From Chloromonas sp. AAM2 (taxonomy: Eukaryota; Chlorophyta; Chlorophyceae; Chlamydomonadales; Chlamydomonadaceae), in NCBI GenBank assembly GCA_004335635.1, contig QAXH01006441.1, forward strand, positions 1-64,000: a stretch of DNA of 64,000 nt, written 5' to 3'. The translations under genes and the position numbers were made by a program. The notes beneath the pieces are model-generated. The model was not told the origin of the DNA, did no database searches, and saw nothing but the letters and a program-made list of their open reading frames with translations. Every line of letters begins with the position of its first letter. Position 1 is the stretch's first letter. This document shows positions 23,810 through 34,184 of the stretch, piece after piece.

Positions 23810-24500
23810 CCTGATGGCAGGGTGAGACTAGAGCGTTGTTACTTCTTTCCAATGCGGTATCAGAACGTATCGCGGAACAGTGGCTTAGATCTTAGCGTAA
23901 TGGCTAACGAGCGTCCTTCCTTTTATGGTCCCCTCCTAACTCCCAAAAATCTCCTCTTCCACTGCGAACTTGTGGCGGTTTTGTCGGGTTCACACCACGA
24001 AGGAAGCTGGAGCTCTACTCATGGCTTACTCTACTCATTGACAAGTGAGCAGAGATGCTCTCAGGCTTGACATATATGACATCTTGCTCCTGCACGATCT
24101 GATCTTGAGCTCCACACTGATCCTGAGAGAACAGGGGTGCTTGAATGTCGCACATTGCACTACCCACCTCCAGGCTTTGCTGTAAGGCGCTCTTGCAGGC
24201 TTGTTGTAATGCCCACGCTGTAGCATTCAGGCTTTGTGCGCAACGGCACGGTCATCTTGCTAAGATTGGATACAGCAAGCCATGGGCACAGCACCACTGG
24301 CAGCGAGCTTTGAGATGAGCTGGAGCATTAATTCATCACCCAGCCGTACTTGTTACCCGCTATGTATTCTGTACTGAGCACTCGAAAGCTCTCCAAAGCC
24401 GGCTGGTTGCATTGAAGTTGAGTCTTTGAACACAACCAGACACGCACATCATGTTCATCACGCATGTTGTTCATGTGGCCCAGGTATTGGGCATGGTCAT
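23810..24500. other. Upstream flank of gene B
   Basis: Expected promoter region of gene B. No TATA box or clear regulatory motif was identified, and no convincing exon is present. Confidence 0.35.
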
Positions 24501-24532
24501 ACAATTGTCTGACATGACATTATCGTGTGCAG

Positions 24533-24635
24533 GTGGGATCGTGACGCGAACGCGGCAAGAAACATGATCATTGTGGCAAGGTCGCAGCTTGCAGGCAAAC
24601 TAGGGAGACCTGGCATGTTATCGAGAGGACAGTGA
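24533..24635 (+). mobile_element. Fanzor/TnpB-like RuvC-III exon, fragment 3
   Basis: After a good acceptor (CGTGTGCAG) the frame reads WDRDANAARNMIIVARSQ, continues about 15 residues and stops (TGA). WDRDANAARN is the canonical RuvC-III signature of TnpB/Fanzor nucleases, with the catalytic Asp present. The usual CxxC half-finger should precede it; upstream sequence has Cys-rich frames (ACCSCG near 24460), but I could not join them in phase. It is probably the last exon of a decayed or incompletely traced Fanzor gene lying between genes B and C. Confidence 0.5.
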
Positions 24636-24797
24636 ATGTGCTTGGAAAGGACAAGGGCAACAACAAGCTGCCTGCGTTGGAGCCTGCAGATGTTCTCGCA
24701 AACTTCCTTTTGAACGCTGATGCTATTCATTCAGCCTCAATGCTTGCTGTTTAGCCTTGCTATGAAATGATCTTCTTGACAAGCTGCGCTGTACGCT

Positions 24798-25061
24798 TCA
24801 AACTGTCTCACGCGGGGTGAGGAAGGTGGCTGCTTGATGAGCAGCAGCCAGCCAAGCCAGGTGTTGACAGTGAGCAGATACAGGGTGCCGGCTGTGTCCC
24901 AGTTGCTGGCAATATCTCTTCAATCTCTTCAAGTCTTTACGAGTCACGCTATTTTGTAGAAGGCGGCCGAATCCATGTAAGCCAGCCCAAGTTTCTCTTT
25001 GCCATACACGTATCACACGAGGGGAGGGATACCTGTCCAACCTAGAATTGCGACACACCAT
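24798..25061 (-). mobile_element. Fanzor-like tail relative, fragment 4
   Basis: The minus-strand frame reads LDRYPSPRVIRVWQRETW and continues to a stop, with an upstream intron-like boundary (TTCTAG before GTTGGACAGG). The PSPRV segment and flanking DNA match fragments 1, 2 and 5. The RuvC-III signature is not present in this copy, so it has diverged or been replaced. Confidence 0.4.
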
Positions 25062-25628
25062 AGTAATGCCCCCCTTGAGGTGCTATCCTGACCACATACC
25101 TCGTTAGACCCAATTGGGCCTGAAAACATTCATATGGTTCAATGTTCATTGTCTCTAAAGTGTAATGTCGCACATATCCATCTGATTGCATCCACAAAAC
25201 GGAGGATACATCAATCAAAACGAAGGATACATCAATCGTCTCTACTACAGTCATGTTAGTGTGTGATTGTATCCTTCGTCTCAATCCTGTGTCGTCTCAA
25301 CCCTGTGTCGTCTCAACCCTCAGTCAGAACGAAGAGTGCTGATTGTGCGAGTTCGCTGTGTAAGAGCATGCAGATGGCTAACCCTGTGCAGAACGACGAC
25401 GATCCAGAGAACTTGGCGGTAGCTTGCAATACATGGCAGGTCAGTGGGGATTAAGCCGATTCTTCAGCCGTCACTGTGTAGAAGTCACCCCAGTTGCACC
25501 AAACACAACCAATGAATGCTACATTTCAACATACTGAGAATTTCTTTCTTGGCACGTGCTGACGGTTGCACCTGGTTGCTCACCCTTTATGTCACCCTGC
25601 CTGACCAACGCCATGGTTTCATTCATAA

Positions 25629-25716
25629 CTGTCCTTCTGGAGATATCGGTTCGAGTGGCATTAAGCCCACTTTACATGGGCTTCGTGATTGTCTTTGGCA
25701 CATCGGCCTGTGTAAT
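25629..25716 (-). repeat. Dispersed hairpin repeat, copy 3
   Basis: The best conserved copy. The minus sense reads TQADVPKTITKPM then stop, an AGTGGG...CCACT hairpin and TCCAGAAGGACAG. It lies about 570 bp upstream (minus sense) of fragment 4. Confidence 0.6.
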
Positions 25717-25805
25717 CTTGAGTGGCAAACACACCACGTCCAACCACACCTGACATCCGCATATCTGATCAGCGTTCGGCAGCCTGACTGAGGGGCTGCT
25801 TCAAA

Positions 25806-26048
25806 TCACGCAGCTGAAAACTTCTGCATGTTCTTGTGCTGCCTCTCTTCCAGCACAGATGTGACTACCTTGTGTGTTGTTTCAATGGGGTTGTATTCAA
25901 GCAAGAACTCATCACCACGAGTCACCTGCTCCTTGCTGTTACATCTTGGACATTTCATGCATCCACAGACCAAGCAAGAGGCCATCACAGCCAATACTGC
26001 TGGCGCCGGCAAACACTGTAGTTCTAAACACCGTGCGAGCCTGCTCAA
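25806..26048 (-). CDS. Zinc-ribbon-like open frame, unknown protein
   Basis: The C-terminal part reads MKCPRCNSKEQVTRGDEF, followed by an acidic/basic helix ending KNMQKFSAA and a stop. CPRC is one half of a zinc ribbon. Two other Cys-rich minus-strand stretches lie upstream, near 26347-26170 (CSRVCGFCGWYC) and 26690-26540 (CPCCASKKNAILVGLGEDL). Together they may be exons of one metal-binding protein encoded between genes B and C. Splice joins were not proven and no family is recognised; it may belong to a mobile element. Confidence 0.35.
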   Translation of the reverse strand: MSRLARCLELQCLPAPAVLAVMASCLVCGCMKCPRCNSKEQVTRGDEFLLEYNPIETTHKVVTSVLEERQHKNMQKFSAA

Positions 26049-26990
26049 AGTGCAGAACGGGAAACATGCATTACCATTGATTGCCCATCAAATTCACCCC
26101 AAGGTGGGTACCAAGCCACACGAACGCAGCTGGTTGAGGTGCTGGCCAGCCGCAAAAGCACTGTTCAAGGACCATGCAAAGCACAGTACAATGCTATTAT
26201 AGCAAGTTGAAGATTCGCATGCTCAATCAACAATTCATGAGCAGGCAAGGCACAGTACCAGCCGCAGAAGCCACACACTCTCGAACAATGAGCAGCCTCC
26301 ACGTCTCGTGGTGTACAATACTCATGTGCAGATGCACACTGTTGCATACGTTGTACAGCTTGCTATAGGCGTCCTCTTATTTACAACAAATCGCTGATAT
26401 CAAGGGAGCGAGTGTCCTACCACCTTGCCCAGCAATCAAAATCCATGTACCACTCAAGGTCTATGTAATGCCCATGTACAAGCATCACCCGCTGAGCTGA
26501 TCTCCCTGAAACAAGCTATACATCACCGGCTGTGCTGATCATTATGACCTTTCCTGCAATACGACACTTCGCACCAGTCACCCAAGAATCCGAAATCAAG
26601 ACACAGATCTTCACCCAAACCCACAAGAATTGCATTCTTTTTGGAGGCACAGCAAGGGCATTGAGTGATATGTTTTGCACCGTTTGGCTCAGCAAGTGGC
26701 CACACATAGCATGTACAAAAATCCGAACTGATGTGCACACACGCGTGAGGGGAGACAATGCAGCAAAGCAGGGCACCGTCTGCCTTCTTATGGCTGCCAA
26801 TCTACTGCTATGAGATAAATTATATGGCAAATCCTCGCTGGCTGCCCCTTTACACAGAAACACGTCACACGGCCCTGGCTGCACGTCTCATGGTGTGACA
26901 ATTAATATCCTACAATGCTACATAAGAGTGACCACATTGCAGTGGCATGCTGCTCCCGTCCGCCTGACACCTAGCTGTGTGCCCCTCTGC

Positions 26991-29900
26991 TTAGGCTGAG
27001 GTGGCCAAGGTCTTCTGTGCCTCCCTGGGTACCTCCTTCACCGGTGCCTGCTTGACCGGGGGTGGCACGGGTGCGGCAACCTTGGGTCCCTCGACCACCT
27101 TTTTAGCAGGGGCCACAGACGGACGGCGGCTGGGAATATCCCCGTCCTCGTCCTCAATGATTGAGCCCACGTCAATGGTGGCGCCCTCCTCGTACCTGCA
27201 GGGTCGCACAGGTGACACGCTCGAGGGGGGGTCAGAACAGGAGGTCAAACTTCATAGCAAGACCATTACAGCAGCACGAAATATGAACTTCGGTTGTCCT
27301 CTTTTGTTGTTTGGCCTAGTGTGCAACACAAGCGGAATCAGACCTCTGTGGTTTTGCTATGCGCAACAATCGACCCATCTCACCGGGCTACCAGCAGTGT
27401 TGTTGGCTGGGCTGTTCATCAGCAGCATGTCAATGCAGCTCACCTGAGAATCCATGAGGGAGGCAGGTCACCGTTGATAATACGGTTGGTGGTTGTGAAG
27501 AGGGGATACTGCGCCTCCCACTTGCGAGCCTTGAGAATCTCCTGCACCTCGTCGCTTGTCAACACGCCCTGCAGCTTCTGGCCATTGAGCAGATCCTGCA
27601 AGAAGAGCGGGAGGTCATGTGAGGCTGGTTCCCAAAATGCCAGACTTGGCCCAGATGGATGGCCAACTGATCCTGCGGCTTGAAAGTACTTCAAAGTACT
27701 TGCAATGATGCCACTGCCATGTAACTTGGTGCCGCGGCTTTATAAAACAAGAACTAACAACTGTGCTTATTCCACAGTGCGTGCCACAAGAAACAAAGCT
27801 CCAAGGCCACTCACCGCCTCTAGTTGCTCAAAGGTGCTGTTCTTGCCTGCCAGCTGGTCCTTAGTCCACTCCTCAGCCACGTAGCGGTTGCGGCCGCCAT
27901 AGCAGGTGGTGATCAGGTCTCCCATGCCGCAGGTAGCGAAGAAGGTGTCATCACGCACAGTGGGGTACAACGCCTGGAGTGCAGTGAGCAGGAGCAAAGG
28001 ACTGAGCAACGGGAAAGCGTACAACCAAGCGTTGCATGACAAGACAGGCGGATAGCTTACCTTGGCCAGCAGCCTCATCTCTGTCAAACCCTGACGCAGG
28101 ATGGCGGACTTGGTGTTGGACCCTGCAATTGACAGGGCAATGCCAGTGTAAGCGCCCTGTTCATTTATTGGTGCAGTGGTGATGCCTTAGCTCATGCCTT
28201 GGTTGCAGCCGCACTGCAGATCTGAGTGTAGGTGCTGACGAGCCTCAGCCCCAGAAAGAAGGTGTGCTAGTTCCACCCAAAGCGCTGATCATCGGTCCGG
28301 ACACCCACCGTATCCCAGGCCGTCCACCATGCCGGCTGCCAACGCCACGACGTTCTTCAGTGTGCCACACATCTCGGCGCCGACCACATCAGGAATCAGC
28401 TCAACCTTGAAGTAAGGCCGCTCAAAGAGCTTCTTCCAGATCTTGGCATTCTTCAGGTTTGTGTACCCAATGACTGCCTCGCCCAGCTGCTCCTTAGCCA
28501 CATCACCGGCAATGTTGGCGCCCATGAGCACCGAGCAGTCAGCACCCAGGTAGCGCTGAACCATGGCGCTGATAAGCTGTGGACCGTCTGACTTGACACG
28601 CATGCCCTTAGTGAGCGAGCACACGATAGCACCTGGCTTGATCTTGCCAACAAGCTGCTTGCAGATGCTGCAGACATGCAAAGAGATGACGGCAGCGTTA
28701 GACTTTGACATTCCAGCCTGGGATTAACGCAGTGCACACCAGAAGTGTGTGTAACATGCTGGAACTATGTGTGAAAATGCACACCAGATAGTGGTGGCAA
28801 AGCGACATGAACAGCCATAGCGTGTGCATTTCTGACGCTACAAAACACGTGTCAAGCTTGTCCAATGTCCAACACAGGAACATGCTATGTCTGCTTGGTT
28901 GTCCGCACAGAGACATGTGCGGAAATCTTGCGAGTCTTGAGCCACACAACACAACGCATTGATTCAGCATGTTGTTGTCTCACCCGTGAACGAACTGGTG
29001 TGGCGCACAGAGGATGATGCAGTCAGCATCCTTGACTGTCTCCGTCAAGCTTGACATGGCCACAATGTTCTTTCCCAAATCGATGCCAGGCAGGTACACG
29101 ACATTCTCGTGGATTTCATTGATAATCTGCAGGCACACCACAACCATTACCAGATGAAAGAGGCAGACCAGTAGTCTGCAAAACATGATCGAACAGCGTT
29201 GACAATGACTTGGTCAAAGGGACAGCTGCCAGCAGTCAGAGACCATCAACACATGTTCAACTTACGTCTGTCAGCTTGCGTCCGTTGACCGTTGCCTCGT
29301 GGACCCACATCTTGACCTCGTCCACAAATTCATCTGCAGGATCGTCAATGCTAGTATTCTGGGCCACCATGCGCAGCGCAGCACAGGCCCAAGCGCCAGA
29401 GCCAACACAAGCCACCTGAACACGCACAATGCGCACACCAGATGGTGTCCACACAGGGTCAGACTAAGAACAGTTTCATGCAAGGCAAAGGGCGCACTAC
29501 CGTAGCCCCAATCGTGATACAGATGCCATGGCAGGCTCACCTGGTACCGCTGCAGAGCCTTTGTCAAGACGTCAAAGTCATAGACAAACCACTCGGCCTG
29601 AGAGGCAACGTCAGGCCGCTCCACAATGCCACCAAAGCCGATGAAGAGGTCTGCACCTCCAGAGCTCTGCACAGCCTCCAGATCAGTGATGCCGTCTGCA
29701 AACAGCATAGCAGCATGCCACACTGATCGAATGCCTCACTGATCGACGTGATCAGAAGATGTGCAACTGTCTCGTGCCACCTGCTATGCACTTGGCTGGG
29801 ACAAATCCATGCTTTGGTCCAAACTCACCTCCAATCATGACGATGTTGTTGTATGGGTTGTTCTTGCGAATCTGCTTGATGGCTGCCACCTTGCCCTGGT

Positions 29901-31729
29901 TGCGGGCTGTAGGCTCACTGACATCGAATCCCACCAGCTTGGTCGGGGAGCCAGTCTCGTCGTCCCACTACAGATGGCAACATGCAAGGAGTACATCAAC
30001 TGTCAGGGGCTGACCAAGCAAATCGCAGGCATCTGATCCACTGGTCCAGCTGCGGGGCTTGCTGTAGGCATGCCTTACCTGCCAATTCATCCGGTTGGCA
30101 TAGCACCGCTCCTTGGGCACGCCCAGATGGGCAGCGACAGGAAGCATCATCTCCCTGCAACATATGCATGCATCACGCCGGTCAGTTTTCTAGAAAGTGA
30201 TTGTGCATGTGTTTTATCTTCACTGCATCGATGTGTTTGGACTATACTGCGTAATCACAGCTGAACGCACCTAAATCGCTGCACCATACCACACTCACAA
30301 TCAGTCCAGCACACAGGATGTGCGCCATGTTAACTGACATGATAGCTTGGTCCTGCCTCTCTTGATCCATCTTTGCGGATAATGCATCATACTTGCTGGC
30401 TTCACTTGTCCACAGCTGTCGCCAGGTATGCGCAGTATCTCAGGTATCACTCATGATTGCTACCTTGCAGCAGTGCTGTGCCGGAACGCACCTGAATCCA
30501 CCTGAAATGAGGTACACAGCCACACCACGTGCTTGGAGGGTGCGAATCAGCTCCTCAATGCCCTGCAGAAAGCGTACAACAGCAGAATACAAGTTAGGCG
30601 GAGAAAAACAAGGAAACATACTGAGTTGAAGTGCTGATGAGTTGTGGCTTCAAACCCTGCTCAGATCTTTACACTGCAACTTGCTCCCAGGGAGCTATTC
30701 AGGACAAAACAGCAGCCTGGTTGCTGCAGATGTCAATCGTGGCCCTGAAACTCACAGGTGTTAAGCGGCTCTTTGGTGGATGTGCAGTGATAAACCGCTT
30801 GATGTCCGCAGGCGTGCAGTTGATAATATCCAGGCGCTGCTCCAAGGACTTCTGCAGCGAAATGGAACCATCCATGGCCTGCAGGCATGCACAGGAACAG
30901 GCAAAACCAACTTGGATGGTGTTACTCTGCTCCTGTACTGCACAGCTGTACCGCTGAACCAATGCAGTTGTATTCGCAGTTGCATGCTGTGACAGTTTAG
31001 ATTGTACTGGCAACAGCTTTCATGGCCGGCTGCAACACGCACCTTGTTGGTCAGCCGCTCGACCTCCTCTCCACACCCCAAGAACTCGGCCAGCAGATCC
31101 AGCGAGTCATTCACGGTAACGGTACAGTCCACTGCAGATCACATGAACAGGGGCAACACTTTGGTGATCGAAGGGTCAGGGGTCAGGGGTAGGGTTTTTT
31201 TCCATAGATCACAGAAGGACATGATGCACGGGTTTTCATATGATCCGGCCTGGTCAGAATACTTGAAACCTGAAAGCACTGCAGATGCATGGCCGATACA
31301 CTGCCGGCGACTCACATGCGCTTCCAAAGCCTAGCTTCACTGTGCATTGTGGCCTGTCTTATGCAGCCTGGGCTCAAACTGCTTCTTGTTGTGCTCAGCC
31401 AGTCTCGGCCCGACATCACATCAAACCTGCGACCACTACCCAGACGCACCGTCAAAGCACACAGCATCGACCTTCTTCCACACTGCAAGCACCTCGTCCG
31501 ATGGTACAGTACGCGGAGTATAGTCTGATGCCGCAGCAGCAAAAGTGGCGACACGTCTGGCGGGAAATCCGATGTGATGGCGGAAGCCGGAGGCTGTAGC
31601 CATCGTGCTGGCTGGGCGGGAAATCCTGGTGCACATCCGAGCTGGGACCACTTGAGTTGCGTAGCACAGCTTGGCTTGACGCGCAGGCAAAGCTGTGGGA
31701 GTAGCCATCCTTGACGACGTGAGCTTCAT
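26991..31729 (-). CDS. GPD: Gene C: bifunctional glycerol-3-phosphate phosphatase / NAD-dependent glycerol-3-phosphate dehydrogenase
   Basis: Fourteen exons match gene B one for one: 31729-31450, 31131-31043, 30878-30756, 30562-30492, 30154-30079, 29967-29829, 29695-29541, 29415-29266, 29126-28984, 28667-28309, 28122-28061, 27973-27815, 27595-27444, 27195-26991. The product is 720 residues. HAD motifs [17 protein letters not shown] and [11 protein letters not shown] are intact, as are the GPDH signatures [28 protein letters not shown] and [16 protein letters not shown]. The N-terminus is again basic and Ser/Ala/Thr-rich, suggesting a plastid location. The tail GDIPSRRP plus a Lys/Pro/Ala stretch is shared with gene B. 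It is transcribed away from gene D, with 2.45 kb between the two starts. Function as for gene B; the isoforms could differ in regulation. Confidence 0.95.
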
Positions 31730-32106
31730 CCTGAACCGTGTCAGACTAATACAGAGCTTTCTTGGGGAAACTTTGGTACCTGTCTTTTGTGGTTTGTAAC
31801 TCAAACGTCGGGGAGTTGTTGTCTGAGCTTTCTCCAGGGCTTTCCTGAACTTACACTGTGAAGTTCGCAATTGCGACCGTTTCAGAACGTTGGATAACGC
31901 GCGCCCGCGCTTTTGCGCGCCCGAGATGCGTGCATGAGGAGCGCGAACGGAGTTGCAGTGTTGTCTTAAACACCCAGTCAGACAGTTCCTCAGTCGCAGT
32001 CGGACAGTTCCTACGCATGCAAACGCCCCTCGCGCTGCACGCTGAACATGAATCATGATCATCTTGTACGGACCATCATGCCGTCGGTACCACTGTTGGA
32101 AGTGAA

Positions 32107-32153
32107 AAGACAATCATGAAGCCAATGTAACGAGGGTTTGATACCACCCAAAG
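32107..32153 (+). repeat. Dispersed hairpin repeat, copy 4 (partial)
   Basis: AAGACAATCATGAAGCCAAT followed by a GGGTTTGATACCAC core, parallel to the inverted copies at 4568 and 25629. Confidence 0.5.
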
Positions 32154-33610
32154 TTTTGCGTGATACCACCCAGAGCTTTGTGTGCATGAGGAGCACGATT
32201 GGAGTTCCTAGAGATGAGCACACACTCCCTTCAGCTGTATTCGCTTGGCAAGCCATTGGCATCAACGTAAGCAGGTTTTTCAGGTGATTTGTAAGTGTTA
32301 TCGTCGGGGACAGTCCTGGGAGAGCTCAAATCCTGGAGCCCACCGCGAGCGTGCGGTTGCAGAAATTTTGCGTGCGTGCGTCAGACGCAAGTGGAGAGGA
32401 CTGGACAGCTCTGCAATGACGTCGTTTCCACCACTTCATTGTTCCAACGCCCTGGGCACTGCGTACATGGACATGCGGGTGTTGATTTTGCTTTGCACAT
32501 CCAGAAATCACTAGCACGTCCACGCAAATGATGCATCTGAATTTCCTGTACCTCATTGTAATTGCGCCAACGGGGAGCCGGTTCAGCAGTTGAGGAGTGG
32601 AGTCGTGGATTGAGTGGGCCGTGCCCCATCGCTGCAGCTGCATTGCGATTGTCTCTGAGCCATGGAATCGGTAGTACGGACACCTGCTTCTCTCTGAATC
32701 AACTGAGTTTCACCCACACCCAGGTGAAAAGCCCAACAACCTACCGAGGTAGTGATTGCTGAGTGAGTTGCTGGGTTGTTCCTGCTCTTGCTGATGCTTG
32801 TCAATAACTTGTGGCTCATAACATCACCCTTGGATCGTAATACCACGCGAAGTAACATTACCCGAGTGGTCAACGTTAGGCATGGTCAGAATACGATCAG
32901 TCGGACCAGGAACCGCAGAGGTCCGCCTGAGTTTGCCTGAGTTTCTGGGTTGGACCCATGCCGTGTGTCTCTCGGTCATGACTGTAGTATGCTACTCGGC
33001 CAAGTGCATTGGCATGCTTGGCGCTAAAGACGATACTAACTCAGATGCGCAAATTCTGCGTATTTGAATGCCAAGGTCGTAGCGGGTCCCTTGGTGGGCG
33101 ATCAGGCTAACCTTGCCCGAGCCGTTCATCATTTTCAATGGGCCTCCTGCTGAACCAGCAGGACATCTAACAAGGATTGAAAATTTGTACAGATTGTCTC
33201 CAGGCCGCGTACCAAACGTACCAATGGTACCTCCTCGTTCCTGGTAGTTCAAGGCGTTGTTTGTCTGCAAGGAGCGTTCACGTGTAACACCCCTCGCGTC
33301 GCAATGGACCAACGCCATACTATGTAGTACGTCTCATCCAGCAGGACCAAAATCCGGATACGCAGCAATAATGTGCTTGGGTTGCTTGGCATCCAATGGA
33401 ACCCAAGCCCTGGATGTTGGTTGCCAGGCGTTTGCAGCCAAGGGTTTAGGCAAAGATCCCAACACACACACGGCCTCGCAGCAAGGTTAAAGGTGCCTGA
33501 GCGGCTGAGCGGGTCGTGACCTAGTCGACACTTGACAACCCTTGTTGAACACACTGATGATCAGAATGCAAGCGCTTCATGTAAGAGAAAAGAGCATGTC
33601 TCAGCCCTTC

Positions 33611-33665
33611 ATCATGTCAGTATAATGTCAGTATAATGTCAGTATAATGTCATCATGTCAGTATA
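33611..33665. repeat. Short tandem repeat
   Basis: About four units of a 12-bp word (ATGTCAGTATA), upstream of gene D. Confidence 0.85.
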
Positions 33666-33946
33666 GTTGGTGACCGTCTCAAGCATGTATCTGATGCCTG
33701 CTGGAACCGTTTTAACAACGGCTGCCACACCTGCCAGATCTCCAGCGTTGCTACCTGGCAGAATGCTCTGCGGGGCAGACCATCAATCACGGCCAACCTG
33801 CCAGATACTCAAAGAACCTCTGCATCAGCAACAAGGCCAAGACTGGCGCAACTGGTCTTATCAGTTTGAGCTTGTGAACACACATCAACAAGCTCGCCAG
33901 TCACCCGTTTGCAAAGGTACTGCAAACTCTATAAGAGTTTCGTCCT

Positions 33947-34060
33947 TCAGAGATACCGCTCCGAGTGGTGCAAGTCCACTTTACATCATTATATTTAAGA
34001 GTCACGCTATTGAACAGTCGCGCTATCTTGCATATAAGGCGGTTAGAGTTGATATCGTTG
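33947..34060 (-). repeat. Dispersed hairpin repeat, copy 5, joined to Fanzor-like debris
   Basis: 33947-33999 carries the CCGAGTGGTGCAAGTCCACTT core. The adjoining 34005-34060 (GAGTCACGCTATT, then GTCGCGCTATCTTGC) resembles the segment at 24940-24970 that is inside fragment 4. The two sequence types are therefore physically associated here. Confidence 0.45.
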
Positions 34061-34184
34061 TACCAAGGTTGGCGTTACCAGCCGAGCCAGCGGACACTGT
34101 TCAATTCCTAGTCTGAAGGCAAGGACATGCTAACAGCGAGCCATACACGCGCCCGTCTGGTTCACACTGACATACACAGCTGAG

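Larger units (their letters stand above)
31730..34184. promoter_or_regulatory. Divergent intergenic region between genes C and D
   Basis: Head-to-head spacer that should carry both promoters. No TATA box is obvious. It includes a duplicated word pair (CGTGCATGAGGAGCGCGA near 31930 and TGTGCATGAGGAGCACGA near 32180), two dispersed hairpin repeats (32107 and 33947) and a short tandem array at 33611-33665. No convincing gene: open frames near 32992-33554 do not resemble proteins I know. Confidence 0.4.
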
